Source: an uncultured Lachnospiraceae bacterium
GTDB taxonomy: Bacteria; Bacillota; Clostridia; Lachnospirales; Lachnospiraceae
Assembly: GCA_934351925.1 (NCBI GenBank)
Contig: CAKRJT010000020.1
Span: forward strand, 1 to 45,453
Direction: 5' to 3'
Length of the DNA stretch: 45,453 bases
Part shown: positions 27,312 to 36,125 of the stretch, one piece after another
How positions within the stretch are numbered: position 1 is the first letter of the stretch
How the letters are laid out: each line of letters starts with the position of its first letter
Made by a program: the position numbers and the translations under genes
Notes under the pieces: model-generated
The model's database searches: none
Told to the model about the DNA's origin: nothing
What the model saw: only the letters and a program-made list of their open reading frames with translations

Positions 27312-28184
27312 TTGGAGAATAAACATCTTGGAAATCCTACAAATACAAGAGAAATAATAGATAAATATGGTTTCATGTTCCAGAAGCGCTTCGGGCAGAA
27401 CTTTCTTATAGACGGCAATGTCGTAGAGAAGATAGTCCGCGAGGCGGGTGTCACGAAGGACGATTTTGTGCTCGAGATAGGGCCGGGTATCGGAACGATG
27501 ACGCAGCTTCTGTGCGAGAATGCGAGGGAGGTTGCGGCTGTCGAGATTGACACCAATCTTATTCCGATTTTGGAGGAGACGCTCGCGGCATATGACAATG
27601 TGACCGTAATCAACGAGGATATTTTGAAGGTCGATATCGCGGCGCTCGCGCAGGAGAAGAACGGAGGACGTCCGATTAAGGTCGTGGCAAATCTTCCGTA
27701 TTACATTACGACACCTATCATTATGGGACTTTTTGAGAGCAGGGTGCCGATTGACAGCATAACCATAATGGTCCAGAAGGAGGTCGCCGACCGCATGCAG
27801 GTGGGACCGGGAACCAAGGACTACGGTGCGCTCTCACTGGCTGTCCAGTACTATGCGAAGCCGGAGATTGTGTTAAACGTGCCGCCGACCTGCTTTATGC
27901 CGAGACCGAATGTCGGCTCCGCGGTAATAAGGCTTAAAAAGCATCAGACCTGCCCGGTAGAGGTGGACGATGCAGAGCTCATGTTCAGGCTCATAAGGGC
28001 GAGCTTCAACCAGAGAAGAAAGACCCTTGCAAACGGACTTTCCAATTCGTCCGAGCTTACGCTCTCAAAGGAGCAGATTGCAAAGGCGATAGAGTCCCTC
28101 GGAGTTAACCCGAGCATAAGGGGCGAGGCGCTGACACTAGCGCAGTTTGCACAGCTTGCAAATTATTTTACCCGGAATAAATAA
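27312..28184 (+). CDS. rsmA: 16S rRNA dimethyladenosine transferase
   Basis: A 290-aa protein from TTG 27312, with AAGAGGA 6-7 nt upstream. KRFGQNFLID, the SAM-binding VLEIGPGIGTMTQLL, and the catalytic NLPYY identify RsmA/KsgA. It dimethylates two adjacent adenines near the 3' end of 16S rRNA during 30S maturation. The C-terminal helical domain (RASFNQRRKTLANGL) is complete. Confidence 0.95.
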   Translation: MENKHLGNPTNTREIIDKYGFMFQKRFGQNFLIDGNVVEKIVREAGVTKDDFVLEIGPGIGTMTQLLCENAREVAAVEIDTNLIPILEETLAAYDNVTVINEDILKVDIAALAQEKNGGRPIKVVANLPYYITTPIIMGLFESRVPIDSITIMVQKEVADRMQVGPGTKDYGALSLAVQYYAKPEIVLNVPPTCFMPRPNVGSAVIRLKKHQTCPVEVDDAELMFRLIRASFNQRRKTLANGLSNSSELTLSKEQIAKAIESLGVNPSIRGEALTLAQFAQLANYFTRNK

Positions 28185-28350
28185 AACAATATAATTAAAA
28201 AAAATTTTTTTTACACTGCACATAAAATCACTCATATTTTTCCTTTTTGCCGCATATTATGAAGATGCGAGGGTAATGAGGACATGACCGGTGAGAATAC
28301 CGCTTGTATGTCCGTAAGCCTTTGAGCATAAGGGGAGGAGAGTGATTTTT

Positions 28351-29325
28351 TTGTCGGAATACAGACGATTGATTTCTTATATGTATGCTTACGACAATGG
28401 CATGAAAAATAAGAATGTAGGATTTGCAAAGACGGAGTGCAGGGGAGAGGAGCTCAAGCTGTGGATAAATCTAAAGGGTGCTTATTCGCAGGAGGAAAAC
28501 TACAGAGTATGCTTTTTTGTTAGACGTGACGACGCGATAGTGGGAATATATATGGGGGACATGGACATAAAGAGCGGAATGGGACAGTTTTTCGTTGCAA
28601 AACCGTTGTCGGATATAGAGGTGCCGTTTGACGATATCTGCGGTCTGTACATTGCAGGTGAGCCGGGCGCGAGAATGTTCGCGAGCCAGTGGGACGATCT
28701 GCCGTTTGAGACACGGAGGGTCATAGAGATGAGGGATTTTGCGGCTGCGGCTGTCAGCGAAAAGGAAGAGCCGGCTGCCGTGAATATTGACACAGGTACC
28801 AGCCATGCGGCGGCAACCGCGGAGGCTCCGGTGTGGGAGCGCCCGATTAAAATGGTGTACGTTGCCGACAATTCAGGCGAAAATATTGTCAAAAATATAC
28901 CTGATGACGGCAAAGAGACGGTTAAGGATGTTCAGGTGCTGCATGTGTCGGAGGCTGAGCCGCAGGTGGAAAATCACTCAAAAATGGATATGCTTTTTGA
29001 CGGAAAGGACCCCGTACTTGCATTTTCCGAGGACGAAATTTATGACTGCGTTGATATAGGACTCGACGAGCTTACAAAAATAAGTGATGCTGACAGAGGA
29101 CTTATAAACAACAGCTTTGTCAATCACGGATACTTTAATTTCCACCATCTGCTTCTCGGAAAGAAGGATGGCAATATACTCGTTGTCGGTGTTCCGGGGG
29201 TATATAACAGGAGAGAAAAGATAACGGCAAACATGTTCGGATTTGAGAAATTCAAATTCAGCATGAGAAGCGATGTGTGTATGAATCACTTCGGATATTG
29301 GTATAAGGAATATCAATATCAGTAA
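28351..29325 (+). CDS. Conserved hypothetical protein (DUF6128-like)
   Basis: About 324 aa. TTG 28351 fits the SD GGGGAGGAG at 28332-28340; GTG 28342 would sit too close to it. The N-terminal 130 residues (SEYRRLISYMYAYDNGMKNKNVGFAK...) resemble a family I recall as DUF6128 from Lachnospiraceae; this is not certain. A low-complexity middle (about 135-215, Ala/Glu-rich) precedes a conserved C-terminal globular region (NHGYFNFHHLLLGKKDGNILVVGVPGVYNRREK). No signal peptide or membrane segment. Function unknown; it stands alone. Confidence 0.65.
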   Translation: MSEYRRLISYMYAYDNGMKNKNVGFAKTECRGEELKLWINLKGAYSQEENYRVCFFVRRDDAIVGIYMGDMDIKSGMGQFFVAKPLSDIEVPFDDICGLYIAGEPGARMFASQWDDLPFETRRVIEMRDFAAAAVSEKEEPAAVNIDTGTSHAAATAEAPVWERPIKMVYVADNSGENIVKNIPDDGKETVKDVQVLHVSEAEPQVENHSKMDMLFDGKDPVLAFSEDEIYDCVDIGLDELTKISDADRGLINNSFVNHGYFNFHHLLLGKKDGNILVVGVPGVYNRREKITANMFGFEKFKFSMRSDVCMNHFGYWYKEYQYQ

Positions 29326-29374
29326 AAAATAGGCAAATATATCAAAAAATCAGTAAAAGTGCCGAAAATATATG

Positions 29375-29403
29375 TTGCAAAGATTGAGCGATGTTAGTAT
29401 AAT
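29375..29403 (+). promoter_or_regulatory. Promoter for the BlaI-family gene
   Basis: TTGCAA (29375-29380) and TATAAT (29398-29403) are separated by 17 bp, about 40 nt before the start codon. Confidence 0.65.
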
Positions 29404-29443
29404 ACTCGTATCGGTAAAATAAGAATAAGTTTGGAGGATACAC

Positions 29444-29833
29444 ATGAGTAAGAGAACAGTATTTACAGAGTTAAGCGTATGCGAAACTTTAATCATGAGA
29501 CAGATTTGGGCTTATGAAGGCGATATCCCTGTACAGACTTTGATAGTTAAGCTCAATGAGGAGTATGGAAAGAACTATGCCAGAACAACAGTTGTCACAT
29601 TTCTTTCAAAGCTTAAGGATAAGAAGTTTGTAGAGACATATCGTATTGGCAAGATGTCTTTTGCAAAGGCACTTCGCACAGAGGAAGATTACAGACGTAA
29701 GGTTATTCAGGATGACACAGATTTCTGGTTTGATGGAAAGCCTTCAGCATTACTTGCATCCTACCTTGAGGATAGAACAATTTCCAAGGATGAGGCTGAC
29801 GCGATTAAGGAGCTTCTCAAGAACGCTCAGTAA
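29444..29833 (+). CDS. BlaI/MecI/CopY family transcriptional regulator
   Basis: A 129-aa protein with SD TTGGAGG. The winged-helix domain (about 8-80) shows LSVCETLIMRQIW, the recognition region YARTTVVTFLSKL, and the wing. The C-terminal part (about 90-129) is a dimerisation tail. In BlaI and CopY systems such repressors control beta-lactamase or copper export. Here no BlaR1 sensor, CopA or beta-lactamase gene is adjacent, so the target is unknown. Codon use looks highly adapted. Confidence 0.88.
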   Translation: MSKRTVFTELSVCETLIMRQIWAYEGDIPVQTLIVKLNEEYGKNYARTTVVTFLSKLKDKKFVETYRIGKMSFAKALRTEEDYRRKVIQDDTDFWFDGKPSALLASYLEDRTISKDEADAIKELLKNAQ

Positions 29834-29952
29834 TGTTGCGGCTGGAAAGAAGGGCTTTTTGGTCAAGGAGTCTTGTTAAGGAATATGGCAGTAAGTTGAT
29901 TTGATACCGATGTCATTGACATTGCCATATAATTATCACCCGGTACAAGATT

Positions 29953-29995
29953 ATTGCGGGGTGGGCTGTACCTTTGCAGCAGCCCACCCCGCAAT
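29953..29995. repeat. Perfect 16-bp GC-rich inverted repeat
   Basis: Arms 29953-29968 and 29980-29995 are perfectly complementary, with an 11-nt loop. No T-run follows on the plus strand, so it is not an ordinary terminator. Confidence 0.75.
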
Positions 29996-30090
29996 GGTAA
30001 ATGGTATTGCGGTACATAGTCATGTGTAATCCGTATATTGGTAATTTACTTGGAAGGCATACAGTTGACATAATATGTTATGGATATTTT

Positions 30091-30130
30091 AGATGAGCAT
30101 TTGCTAAATACAGGATGCTCATCTTTTTTT
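30091..30130 (+). terminator. Rho-independent terminator
   Basis: Arms 30091-30100 and 30115-30124 pair over 10 bp, followed by TTTTTT. It is 260 nt downstream of the BlaI-family gene and probably ends that transcript. Confidence 0.8.
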
Positions 30131-30193
30131 GATGAATATATTAAGAAGATATGAGCGTCAAATGAAAACGACATTAAAAGAAATCATATACCG

Positions 30194-30222
30194 TTGCGAA
30201 ATCTTAACTGGTTAGCTATAAT
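30194..30222 (+). promoter_or_regulatory. Promoter for the GNAT-tadA operon
   Basis: TTGCGA (30194-30199) and TATAAT (30217-30222) are separated by 17 bp, ahead of SD GGAGGAT and the GNAT start. Confidence 0.65.
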
Positions 30223-30244
30223 GGGCATGTAATGGAGGATAGGT

Positions 30245-30790
30245 ATGCTTTTTCAGTATGAGACCGGAAACTTAATACTTAGGATATTAGATGAGAGCTA
30301 CAGCAGAGACGTCCTTAATTTCTATCTGGAGGGAGACTCTTATTTCGGAAATATGGAGCCTGACCGCATAGATGGATTTTACACGCTTGATTATCACAGA
30401 AGACTTTTAGAGTATGAGGAAAAAAGCTTTGTGGCTGGTAAAAGTGCAAGATATTATATATACGAAAAGAAAAATCCGTATTGCATAATAGGTACGGCAG
30501 CATTGCGGAATATTGTGAGGGGAAGCTTTATGTCAGCCACGATAGGTTATAAGCTCCTGCCGGAATACACGGGCAGAGGATATGCGACGGAAGCGGTGAA
30601 GAAGCTCACGGACGAGGCGGTTTTCAGGGAAAAGCTGCACAGGATTGTGGCGTATGTGCAGCCGGACAATGCGGCATCGTTGAGAGTGCTCGAAAAGTGT
30701 GGTTTTGAATTTGAGGGAGTTGCGCGTGATTATGCAATGTTGAAGGGAAGGTGGCATGACCATGCAATCTATGCAAGAGTCGAAAAATAA
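30245..30790 (+). CDS. GNAT family N-acetyltransferase (RimJ/RimL-like)
   Basis: A 181-aa protein with SD TGGAGGAT before ATG 30245. It is a GNAT fold throughout: the acetyl-CoA loop is LLPEYTGRGYATEAV (about 107-121), followed by VQPDNAASLRVLEKCGFEFEGVARD, typical of RimJ/RimL-type protein N-acetyltransferases. The substrate cannot be read from sequence. It overlaps tadA by 35 nt, so the two are co-translated. Confidence 0.88.
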   Translation: MLFQYETGNLILRILDESYSRDVLNFYLEGDSYFGNMEPDRIDGFYTLDYHRRLLEYEEKSFVAGKSARYYIYEKKNPYCIIGTAALRNIVRGSFMSATIGYKLLPEYTGRGYATEAVKKLTDEAVFREKLHRIVAYVQPDNAASLRVLEKCGFEFEGVARDYAMLKGRWHDHAIYARVEK

Positions 30791-31343
30791 TGAAAATGTG
30801 AATATTTCATGCAGCGCCTGTGATATGCAGGAGTATGAATCGGATATAAAATATATGAAAGAGGCGATAAAACAGGCAAAAAAGGCGGCGAAGCTTGACG
30901 AGGTGCCTATCGGCTGTGTTATCGTGTATGAAGGAAAGATAATAGCGAGAGGCTATAATAGAAGAAATACCGACAAGAGCACTCTGGCACACGCGGAGAT
31001 TGCGGCGATAAGGAAGGCAGGCAGAGTGATTGGCGACTGGCGTCTGGAGGGCTGTACCATGTATGTCACGTTAGAGCCATGTCAGATGTGTTCGGGAGCC
31101 ATTGTGCAGGCGCGTATTTCCCGTGTTGTCATCGGAACCATGAATGTCAAGGCGGGCTGTGCAGGTTCGGTGATAAATCTTCTTCAGATGGATGGCTTTA
31201 ATCATCGTGTAGATATCACGAAGGGTATTCTGATGGAGGAGTGCAGGGACATGATGCAGGCATTTTTTAAGCAGCTCAGGCTTGAAAAGGCAAAAGAAAA
31301 GCAGATTGACAGTGAGGAGAAAGAGAAGGAAAAACAGATATGA
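30756..31343 (+). CDS. tadA: tRNA adenosine(34) deaminase
   Basis: A 195-aa protein from ATG 30756 (AAGGGAAGG upstream). The cytidine/adenosine deaminase zinc site is clear: HAE in LAHAEIAAI and PCxxC in LEPCQMCSGA. TadA converts A34 to inosine in tRNA-Arg(ACG). The N-terminus carries about 25 residues more than usual and the C-terminus a Lys/Glu-rich tail. A later start (ATG 30825) is possible but has no SD. Confidence 0.92.
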   Translation: MTMQSMQESKNNENVNISCSACDMQEYESDIKYMKEAIKQAKKAAKLDEVPIGCVIVYEGKIIARGYNRRNTDKSTLAHAEIAAIRKAGRVIGDWRLEGCTMYVTLEPCQMCSGAIVQARISRVVIGTMNVKAGCAGSVINLLQMDGFNHRVDITKGILMEECRDMMQAFFKQLRLEKAKEKQIDSEEKEKEKQI

Positions 31344-32362
31344 AAAAGATTATTCTCAGAGTATTAGGTTTTATAGGAGTCACACTTCTTATGCTGGTGC
31401 TTTGTTTGTACTGTGTTATGTGGGTAGTTACAAAGGGACCATCGGAACAGGCAAAGAACCTTTTCGTGCTGTCCGTGCGTGAGACGAGCATGGCTGGTTT
31501 CTTAGCCAATATATACTGCTCTAAGGCAGAAATAGCGGCGATTGAGGAGGGAAACAAGGTAAAATACCTTAATGAGGCGGTGGACACATCGTTAATTAAG
31601 ATTGACAGGGATGCAGCAGAGGACAGGAAGGATTTCACAATCAGCGATGAGGATAAGGAGGATGGAGTCGTATATGCGGATGGCATGGAGTTTCATCCGG
31701 TAAAGGGCGCTACCTATGCCGGAACCATGATAGTGATTAATGACCCATCGCGTGTGTTTGTCGGAACATCCTCGGATAAGTATGACGGTTCGGCGGGGCT
31801 TAGTGTCCCGGAGATATGTGAGAGATACGGCGCTACAGCAGCCTCCAACGCAGGCGGCTTCGAGGATATAGGAGGAGTCGGAAACGGCGGAACCCCGCTT
31901 GGAATAGTTATCTCGGAGGGAGAGCTAAAGTACGGTGATTTGAATACCTCCTACGAGATTATCGGATTTGATGAGAACGATATATTTATCATAGGAAATA
32001 TGACAGGACAGCAGGCGTTAGACTCAGGTGTGAGGGATGCCGTGTCATGGGGACCGCTCCTGATTGTGAATGGTGTGCCGGCGAATGTTACCGGAACAGG
32101 CGGTGGTGTGAACCCCAGAACGGCCATAGGCCAGAGGGAGGACGGAGCTGTGCTTCTGCTCATAATAGACGGCAGGCAGACTCACAGCCTCGGGGCGACA
32201 TTGAATGACCTTATAAATGTATTTCTGGATTTCGATGCGGTGAATGCGGCTAACCTTGACGGCGGAGGTTCGACTGTATTTTACTACGGTGGTGAGATAT
32301 ACAACAAGATTTCATCGATATACGGTGCGCGCGGGATACCGACAGCTATTGTAATCAGGTAA
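31340..32362 (+). CDS. Phosphodiester glycosidase family (NAGPA domain) protein
   Basis: A 340-aa protein starting with an ATGA overlap on tadA. An N-terminal signal anchor (about 7-27) exports it. The domain (about 130-340) shows the NAGPA signature: NAGGF, GGVNPRTAIGQREDGAVLLLIIDGRQ, and NLDGGGSTVFYY. The family includes the mammalian uncovering enzyme and bacterial proteins linked to exopolysaccharide or teichoic-acid-like glycans; it would hydrolyse a sugar phosphodiester at the surface. Substrate unknown. Confidence 0.88.
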   Translation: MKKIILRVLGFIGVTLLMLVLCLYCVMWVVTKGPSEQAKNLFVLSVRETSMAGFLANIYCSKAEIAAIEEGNKVKYLNEAVDTSLIKIDRDAAEDRKDFTISDEDKEDGVVYADGMEFHPVKGATYAGTMIVINDPSRVFVGTSSDKYDGSAGLSVPEICERYGATAASNAGGFEDIGGVGNGGTPLGIVISEGELKYGDLNTSYEIIGFDENDIFIIGNMTGQQALDSGVRDAVSWGPLLIVNGVPANVTGTGGGVNPRTAIGQREDGAVLLLIIDGRQTHSLGATLNDLINVFLDFDAVNAANLDGGGSTVFYYGGEIYNKISSIYGARGIPTAIVIR

Positions 32363-32376
32363 GGGAAGGTGCAGGA

Positions 32377-33651
32377 ATGGACAGAAGCAATAAGAATGAT
32401 AAGCCGGTAAGAAATGAAGAAAAAGCACCTGTAAGAAGGCGCAGGAGCAGCGCGGTGTCCGGTAAAGGCAGCAGGCATAATACGGGCATAGCGGGAAAAA
32501 GGAAAAAGGGACATGGAAAAAATTCATCGTTTAGATATTTCCTTGGGACATACGCCGCATTATGGGTGGTTTTGACGGTTGTATTGTGCGTAGTATTATG
32601 GAAAAATCTTTCAAATTACCAGAGGGATTATGATGCGGCGAAGGCTGCAGGAGCACCGGAACTTGCAATGCAGGAAAATATGGAGCTGTTCACCGCAGAC
32701 AAAATAGGCGATGTAATAGATACCCGGCAGCTTGATATTTCCAGCAGATTTGAGACTATAGAGCAGTACAAGGAATTCTATAAGGGATATCTGCAGAATA
32801 AGACCGTCAGATATATTAAGAATGATGAGCTGTACAACGACGCGCGTCCTGTATATAATATCATGGCGCGCGATGGTGAGGCAGCCGATACGGATGAAGG
32901 CGAGCTGCTCGCAATCGTTTCTTTAAAGGCGGCGGGCGAGAAGGATTCCTTCGGCTTTAACAAATGGGAGATTAAGGATATTGCAATATCGGAAAATATC
33001 TATGATTACCATGAAGTGTATGTGAGGGTCATGGATGACATGGAGGTATACATCAACGGCATCAAGCTGGATGAGAGAGAATATATTACAGGCGGCGTGA
33101 TAGACAATGCTGTCAGCGATATGGCGTATGAGCTTACCGGGGTCAGCTTCAACTACAAGGTGTACTATGCCGGGGAGCTGGTGCAGGAGCCGCAGGTCAG
33201 TGTGGTTGACGCGCAGGGAAATGATGTCACGGCAGATTACGTTGACGCTGAAAATGGACTGAAGGACTATGAGACAACGGCTTCACCTGAGTTTATCGCA
33301 GGTGTGCAGGACATGGTGCAGAGCTTCTGTGAAACATATGTGTACCACATCTACCGCAAGGCATCGGTGGATTCGGTTGCGGTCATGATGGAGGATGGCT
33401 CGGAGGCAGAAAGGCTTCTATACAATGCCCAGTCGACTCTTGCATGGGCATGGGTTCCTGAGACTGTGGAGATATTAGATGAGAGCTACGACGAATTTAT
33501 GTACTATAATGACAGCTATTTTTCATGCGGAAGCACAATAAATATCCGCAAGGCTGATTCAAAGACAACGGAGGATGAGGAGTTCATCTGCCAGTGGCTC
33601 TTCAAAAAGGTTAACGGGCAGTGGCTCGTGACGTACTTCGTGCTGGGATAA
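32377..33651 (+). CDS. Single-pass membrane protein of unknown function
   Basis: A 424-aa protein, 14 nt after the glycosidase gene. A very basic cytoplasmic tail (about 1-50) precedes one transmembrane helix (about 55-77), then an extracytoplasmic region of about 345 residues with alternating strands and acidic stretches (RYIKNDELYND, VYINGIKLDE). I recognise no family. The layout (basic tail, one helix, large outside domain) fits an envelope-assembly or pilin-associated factor, which the downstream prepilin gene would suit; this is inference. Confidence 0.7.
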   Translation: MDRSNKNDKPVRNEEKAPVRRRRSSAVSGKGSRHNTGIAGKRKKGHGKNSSFRYFLGTYAALWVVLTVVLCVVLWKNLSNYQRDYDAAKAAGAPELAMQENMELFTADKIGDVIDTRQLDISSRFETIEQYKEFYKGYLQNKTVRYIKNDELYNDARPVYNIMARDGEAADTDEGELLAIVSLKAAGEKDSFGFNKWEIKDIAISENIYDYHEVYVRVMDDMEVYINGIKLDEREYITGGVIDNAVSDMAYELTGVSFNYKVYYAGELVQEPQVSVVDAQGNDVTADYVDAENGLKDYETTASPEFIAGVQDMVQSFCETYVYHIYRKASVDSVAVMMEDGSEAERLLYNAQSTLAWAWVPETVEILDESYDEFMYYNDSYFSCGSTINIRKADSKTTEDEEFICQWLFKKVNGQWLVTYFVLG

Positions 33652-33681
33652 TATGATGATATATGAATGGAGGTTGACGAT

Positions 33682-34152
33682 ATGATAAAATTAACTAATT
33701 CATTTACTGCAAGGATAAAAAAGAAAAAGCCTCATGGGACAGACAATGGAAAAGACAGAGGTTTTTCTTTAGTAGAGCTGCTGGTTGTGGTTGCGATCAT
33801 GGTGGTGCTTGTCGGGGTGACGGCGCCAATGCTTATTTCGCATATTCATAAGGCAAGGGTTGCAAAGGACTGGGCTAACCTGAGGTCTTATTATATGGAG
33901 GCACAGGCGGATTTTATTTCTACCGGTGAGATTAACCCGGTGATATATAAAGATATTAATGTTCATGAAAACTGGGAAAGAAGGGAGATAGAATATCTCG
34001 ACGGAACCAAGGTTAAGCTTCAGGCAGGATATTTTGCCGTGGCAGTAGATGATGCCGGAAATGGGTACCACATAGCGTATCAGTGCAATGAGTACAAAGC
34101 CATAGGCGATAAACATCAGGACTGTTCGTTGGTGCTGGGGGCGATTGACTGA
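33682..34152 (+). CDS. Type IV prepilin-like protein
   Basis: A 156-aa protein. ATG 33682 is chosen because AATGGAGG is 8 nt upstream. It has a class III signal: 26 polar residues, then G27/F28 cleavage in RGFSLVELL, with E32 as the conserved Glu+5 and a hydrophobic stalk to about residue 50. A globular C-terminal domain of about 100 residues contains two cysteines. No other pilus gene (prepilin peptidase, ATPase, platform) is in the window, so assembly would depend on genes elsewhere. Confidence 0.85.
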   Translation: MIKLTNSFTARIKKKKPHGTDNGKDRGFSLVELLVVVAIMVVLVGVTAPMLISHIHKARVAKDWANLRSYYMEAQADFISTGEINPVIYKDINVHENWERREIEYLDGTKVKLQAGYFAVAVDDAGNGYHIAYQCNEYKAIGDKHQDCSLVLGAID

Positions 34153-34156
34153 TATT

Positions 34157-34168
34157 TGGGACAGGGGG
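34157..34168 (+). repeat. Half copy of the GGGACAGGGG hairpin repeat
   Basis: It matches the first half of the 29-bp repeats at 36081 and 39222. Its G-run also appears to serve as the SD of the following regulator gene. Confidence 0.5.
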
Positions 34169-34178
34169 ATGTGCACGC

Positions 34179-35864
34179 ATGGAAGGCAACGATTACATAT
34201 TTGGTTCGTATTTGAAAAATTTAAGAAAACGAAGAAATGTGTCTACTGAAGCGCTGGCACAAGGTTGTTGTGATGGAAGTCTAATCAGAAAAATAGAAGC
34301 CGGAAAAAGAAAAGCTTCGTATAACCTTAGAACCTTATTGATAGAACGATTGGGGCAGGATAGTTGCAAGTATGAGAATATTCTGAATCTGAATGAATAT
34401 AGAGAGGTCTGTGCCAGAAGGGAAATTTTGGATGTAGTTGTTAACAAAAGAATAGATGAGGCAAAGGAATTATTAAATATTTACTATCAAGAGTATGCTG
34501 GCGCGGATAAATTATGTTTGCAATTTTATTATGAAATTCTGGGAAGGATTTCTGAGGATAAAGCCGATTGTTTTTGTAAGGCTCTACAGCAGACCTGTGA
34601 GTATTCGACATTATCAATTAATTCAATATTATCAGCAAGGGAAATAAATCTTATTCTTGAGTGGGCAAAGGCATTAGGGAAATCAGATTACGGCGCGACG
34701 GTTGCTTTTATTATTAAGCTGATTGAGCACATGGAATATGAGCCTGAGTGGATTGCTGTCATTTATCCGAAGATTGTTTTGGAATATATAAGCTGCTTTA
34801 GTGAAGAAAAAGATGACATGCCAACTATTCAAAAATATATTATGATGCTTGAAAAAGTTTTATTAATACAAAAAACATATAAAAGCTTATTTATGTTAAC
34901 AGATGTATTAGAAAAATTACTTGCTTCAACAATAAAACTAAATGATATGTCTGATGAGGATTGCATATTCAAAATAAAGGATTATGAAGAGAAATTAGAA
35001 TTGGTCAAGCAAATTGAAAGCGCCACGGACTCACCTATATGGGTGTATCTTCATAAAACAGGCAATGTTGTGTTTGCCGGAGATATAATAAAACAAAGGC
35101 GCAGGATGTTGAATATGTCGCAAAAGATGATGGCTGATGGTATATGCGATTATAGAACTATATCGCGGACTGAAGCAGGGAAAATGTCATTGGAGATGTA
35201 TACATGTTCATTGGTTTTTAATAAGCTTGGATTACCACTTGAATTTCAAAGAACCTATATTGTTCCGGGGGATGTTTCAGTTTTTGAATTGGAAGAAAAA
35301 ATAAGACGGTTAAGTAATGCAGGAAAATATAACGAAGCTTTGGAAAAATTAGAAAAAATTTCAAAAAGGATAGATATGTCAATTGCCGTGAATAAGCAGT
35401 TTTGTATGCGGAATACAGCAATGGTTAGTTGGAAGTTGAAAAAAATAAATGATTTAGACTGTGAAAGAGAACTAGAAAAGGCTTTGAAGCTTACAGTCAA
35501 TATTGAAAATATCAATTATGAAGCTATTTATTTAACTTCACAGGAATGGCTCTGTATTCATAATATTTTATTGGTTAATTCGACAAATGAGATGTGCTCT
35601 CAGGTGCTATACGCAATTAAAAAAGACAATAATAGGCAGTTGATGCCGAAAAATATAACCAGCCTGTTATTACTGGTTCTCGCCCGGAAATATAATAATA
35701 TGGGATATAAAGAATACGCGGTAAATATAATCGATTATATTATGGAGAACGAAATAAATAAAGCGGATAGTGCATTAATAGTAACCTTATTGTTATTCAA
35801 GGCCTATTATATGAAAGATGTGGATATGAAAGCATTTGCCGAAAAACTCTCAACCTTTTTATAG
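34179..35864 (+). CDS. Two-HTH/TPR regulator (XRE, RRNPP-like)
   Basis: A 561-aa protein from ATG 34179. An XRE helix-turn-helix lies at about 8-60 (GSYLKNLRKRRNVSTEALAQ). A second XRE-like domain begins near residue 301 (GDIIKQRRRMLNMSQKMMAD), followed by helical TPR-type repeats to the end; the region between the HTHs is also helical. HTH plus TPR recalls RRNPP peptide-sensing regulators (PlcR, Rgg), but two HTH modules in one chain are unusual. Codons are distinctly AT-richer than the genes upstream, suggesting acquisition. It precedes a heterodimeric ABC exporter and may control it. Confidence 0.75.
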   Translation: MEGNDYIFGSYLKNLRKRRNVSTEALAQGCCDGSLIRKIEAGKRKASYNLRTLLIERLGQDSCKYENILNLNEYREVCARREILDVVVNKRIDEAKELLNIYYQEYAGADKLCLQFYYEILGRISEDKADCFCKALQQTCEYSTLSINSILSAREINLILEWAKALGKSDYGATVAFIIKLIEHMEYEPEWIAVIYPKIVLEYISCFSEEKDDMPTIQKYIMMLEKVLLIQKTYKSLFMLTDVLEKLLASTIKLNDMSDEDCIFKIKDYEEKLELVKQIESATDSPIWVYLHKTGNVVFAGDIIKQRRRMLNMSQKMMADGICDYRTISRTEAGKMSLEMYTCSLVFNKLGLPLEFQRTYIVPGDVSVFELEEKIRRLSNAGKYNEALEKLEKISKRIDMSIAVNKQFCMRNTAMVSWKLKKINDLDCERELEKALKLTVNIENINYEAIYLTSQEWLCIHNILLVNSTNEMCSQVLYAIKKDNNRQLMPKNITSLLLLVLARKYNNMGYKEYAVNIIDYIMENEINKADSALIVTLLLFKAYYMKDVDMKAFAEKLSTFL

Positions 35865-35937
35865 TGTATTTGCCTCATAGCTAATATATAGGGGACAGAG
35901 TATTTTATTTAGGTAAAAGAGAATAGAAAATGTAGTG

Positions 35938-35972
35938 AGCAGTTGTTTATTTTAAGAGACAACTGCTTTTTT
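35938..35972 (+). terminator. Rho-independent terminator after the regulator
   Basis: Arms 35938-35946 and 35959-35967 pair over 9 bp, followed by TTTTT. It ends the regulator transcript before the ABC genes. Confidence 0.8.
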
Positions 35973-36080
35973 GTGACAGATTTGGCACCTATACATAATT
36001 AAAAAATAGCGTAATATTACTTGTAGTAAGAAAATTAGGAAATTGTTGAAATAGAAGGCGTTGGATTACCATATTATACT

Positions 36081-36109
36081 TGGGACAGGGGTCAGACACC
36101 GGTGTCCCA
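36081..36109. repeat. 29-bp hairpin repeat, copy 1
   Basis: Ends TGGGACA and TGTCCCA are inverted. The inner part holds the perfect palindrome GACACCGGTGTC (36095-36106). The end is 5 nt from the SD of the first ABC gene. It matches 39222-39250 at 27 of 29 positions. Confidence 0.85.
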
Positions 36110-36125
36110 ATAAAGGATTGTTGTG

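Larger units (their letters stand above)
29834..30244. other. Gene-free interval with two hairpins and a promoter
   Basis: No ORF is supported in this 411-nt interval. It contains a perfect 16-bp hairpin (29953-29995), an intrinsic terminator (30091-30130), and a promoter for the next operon (30194-30222). Confidence 0.6.
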
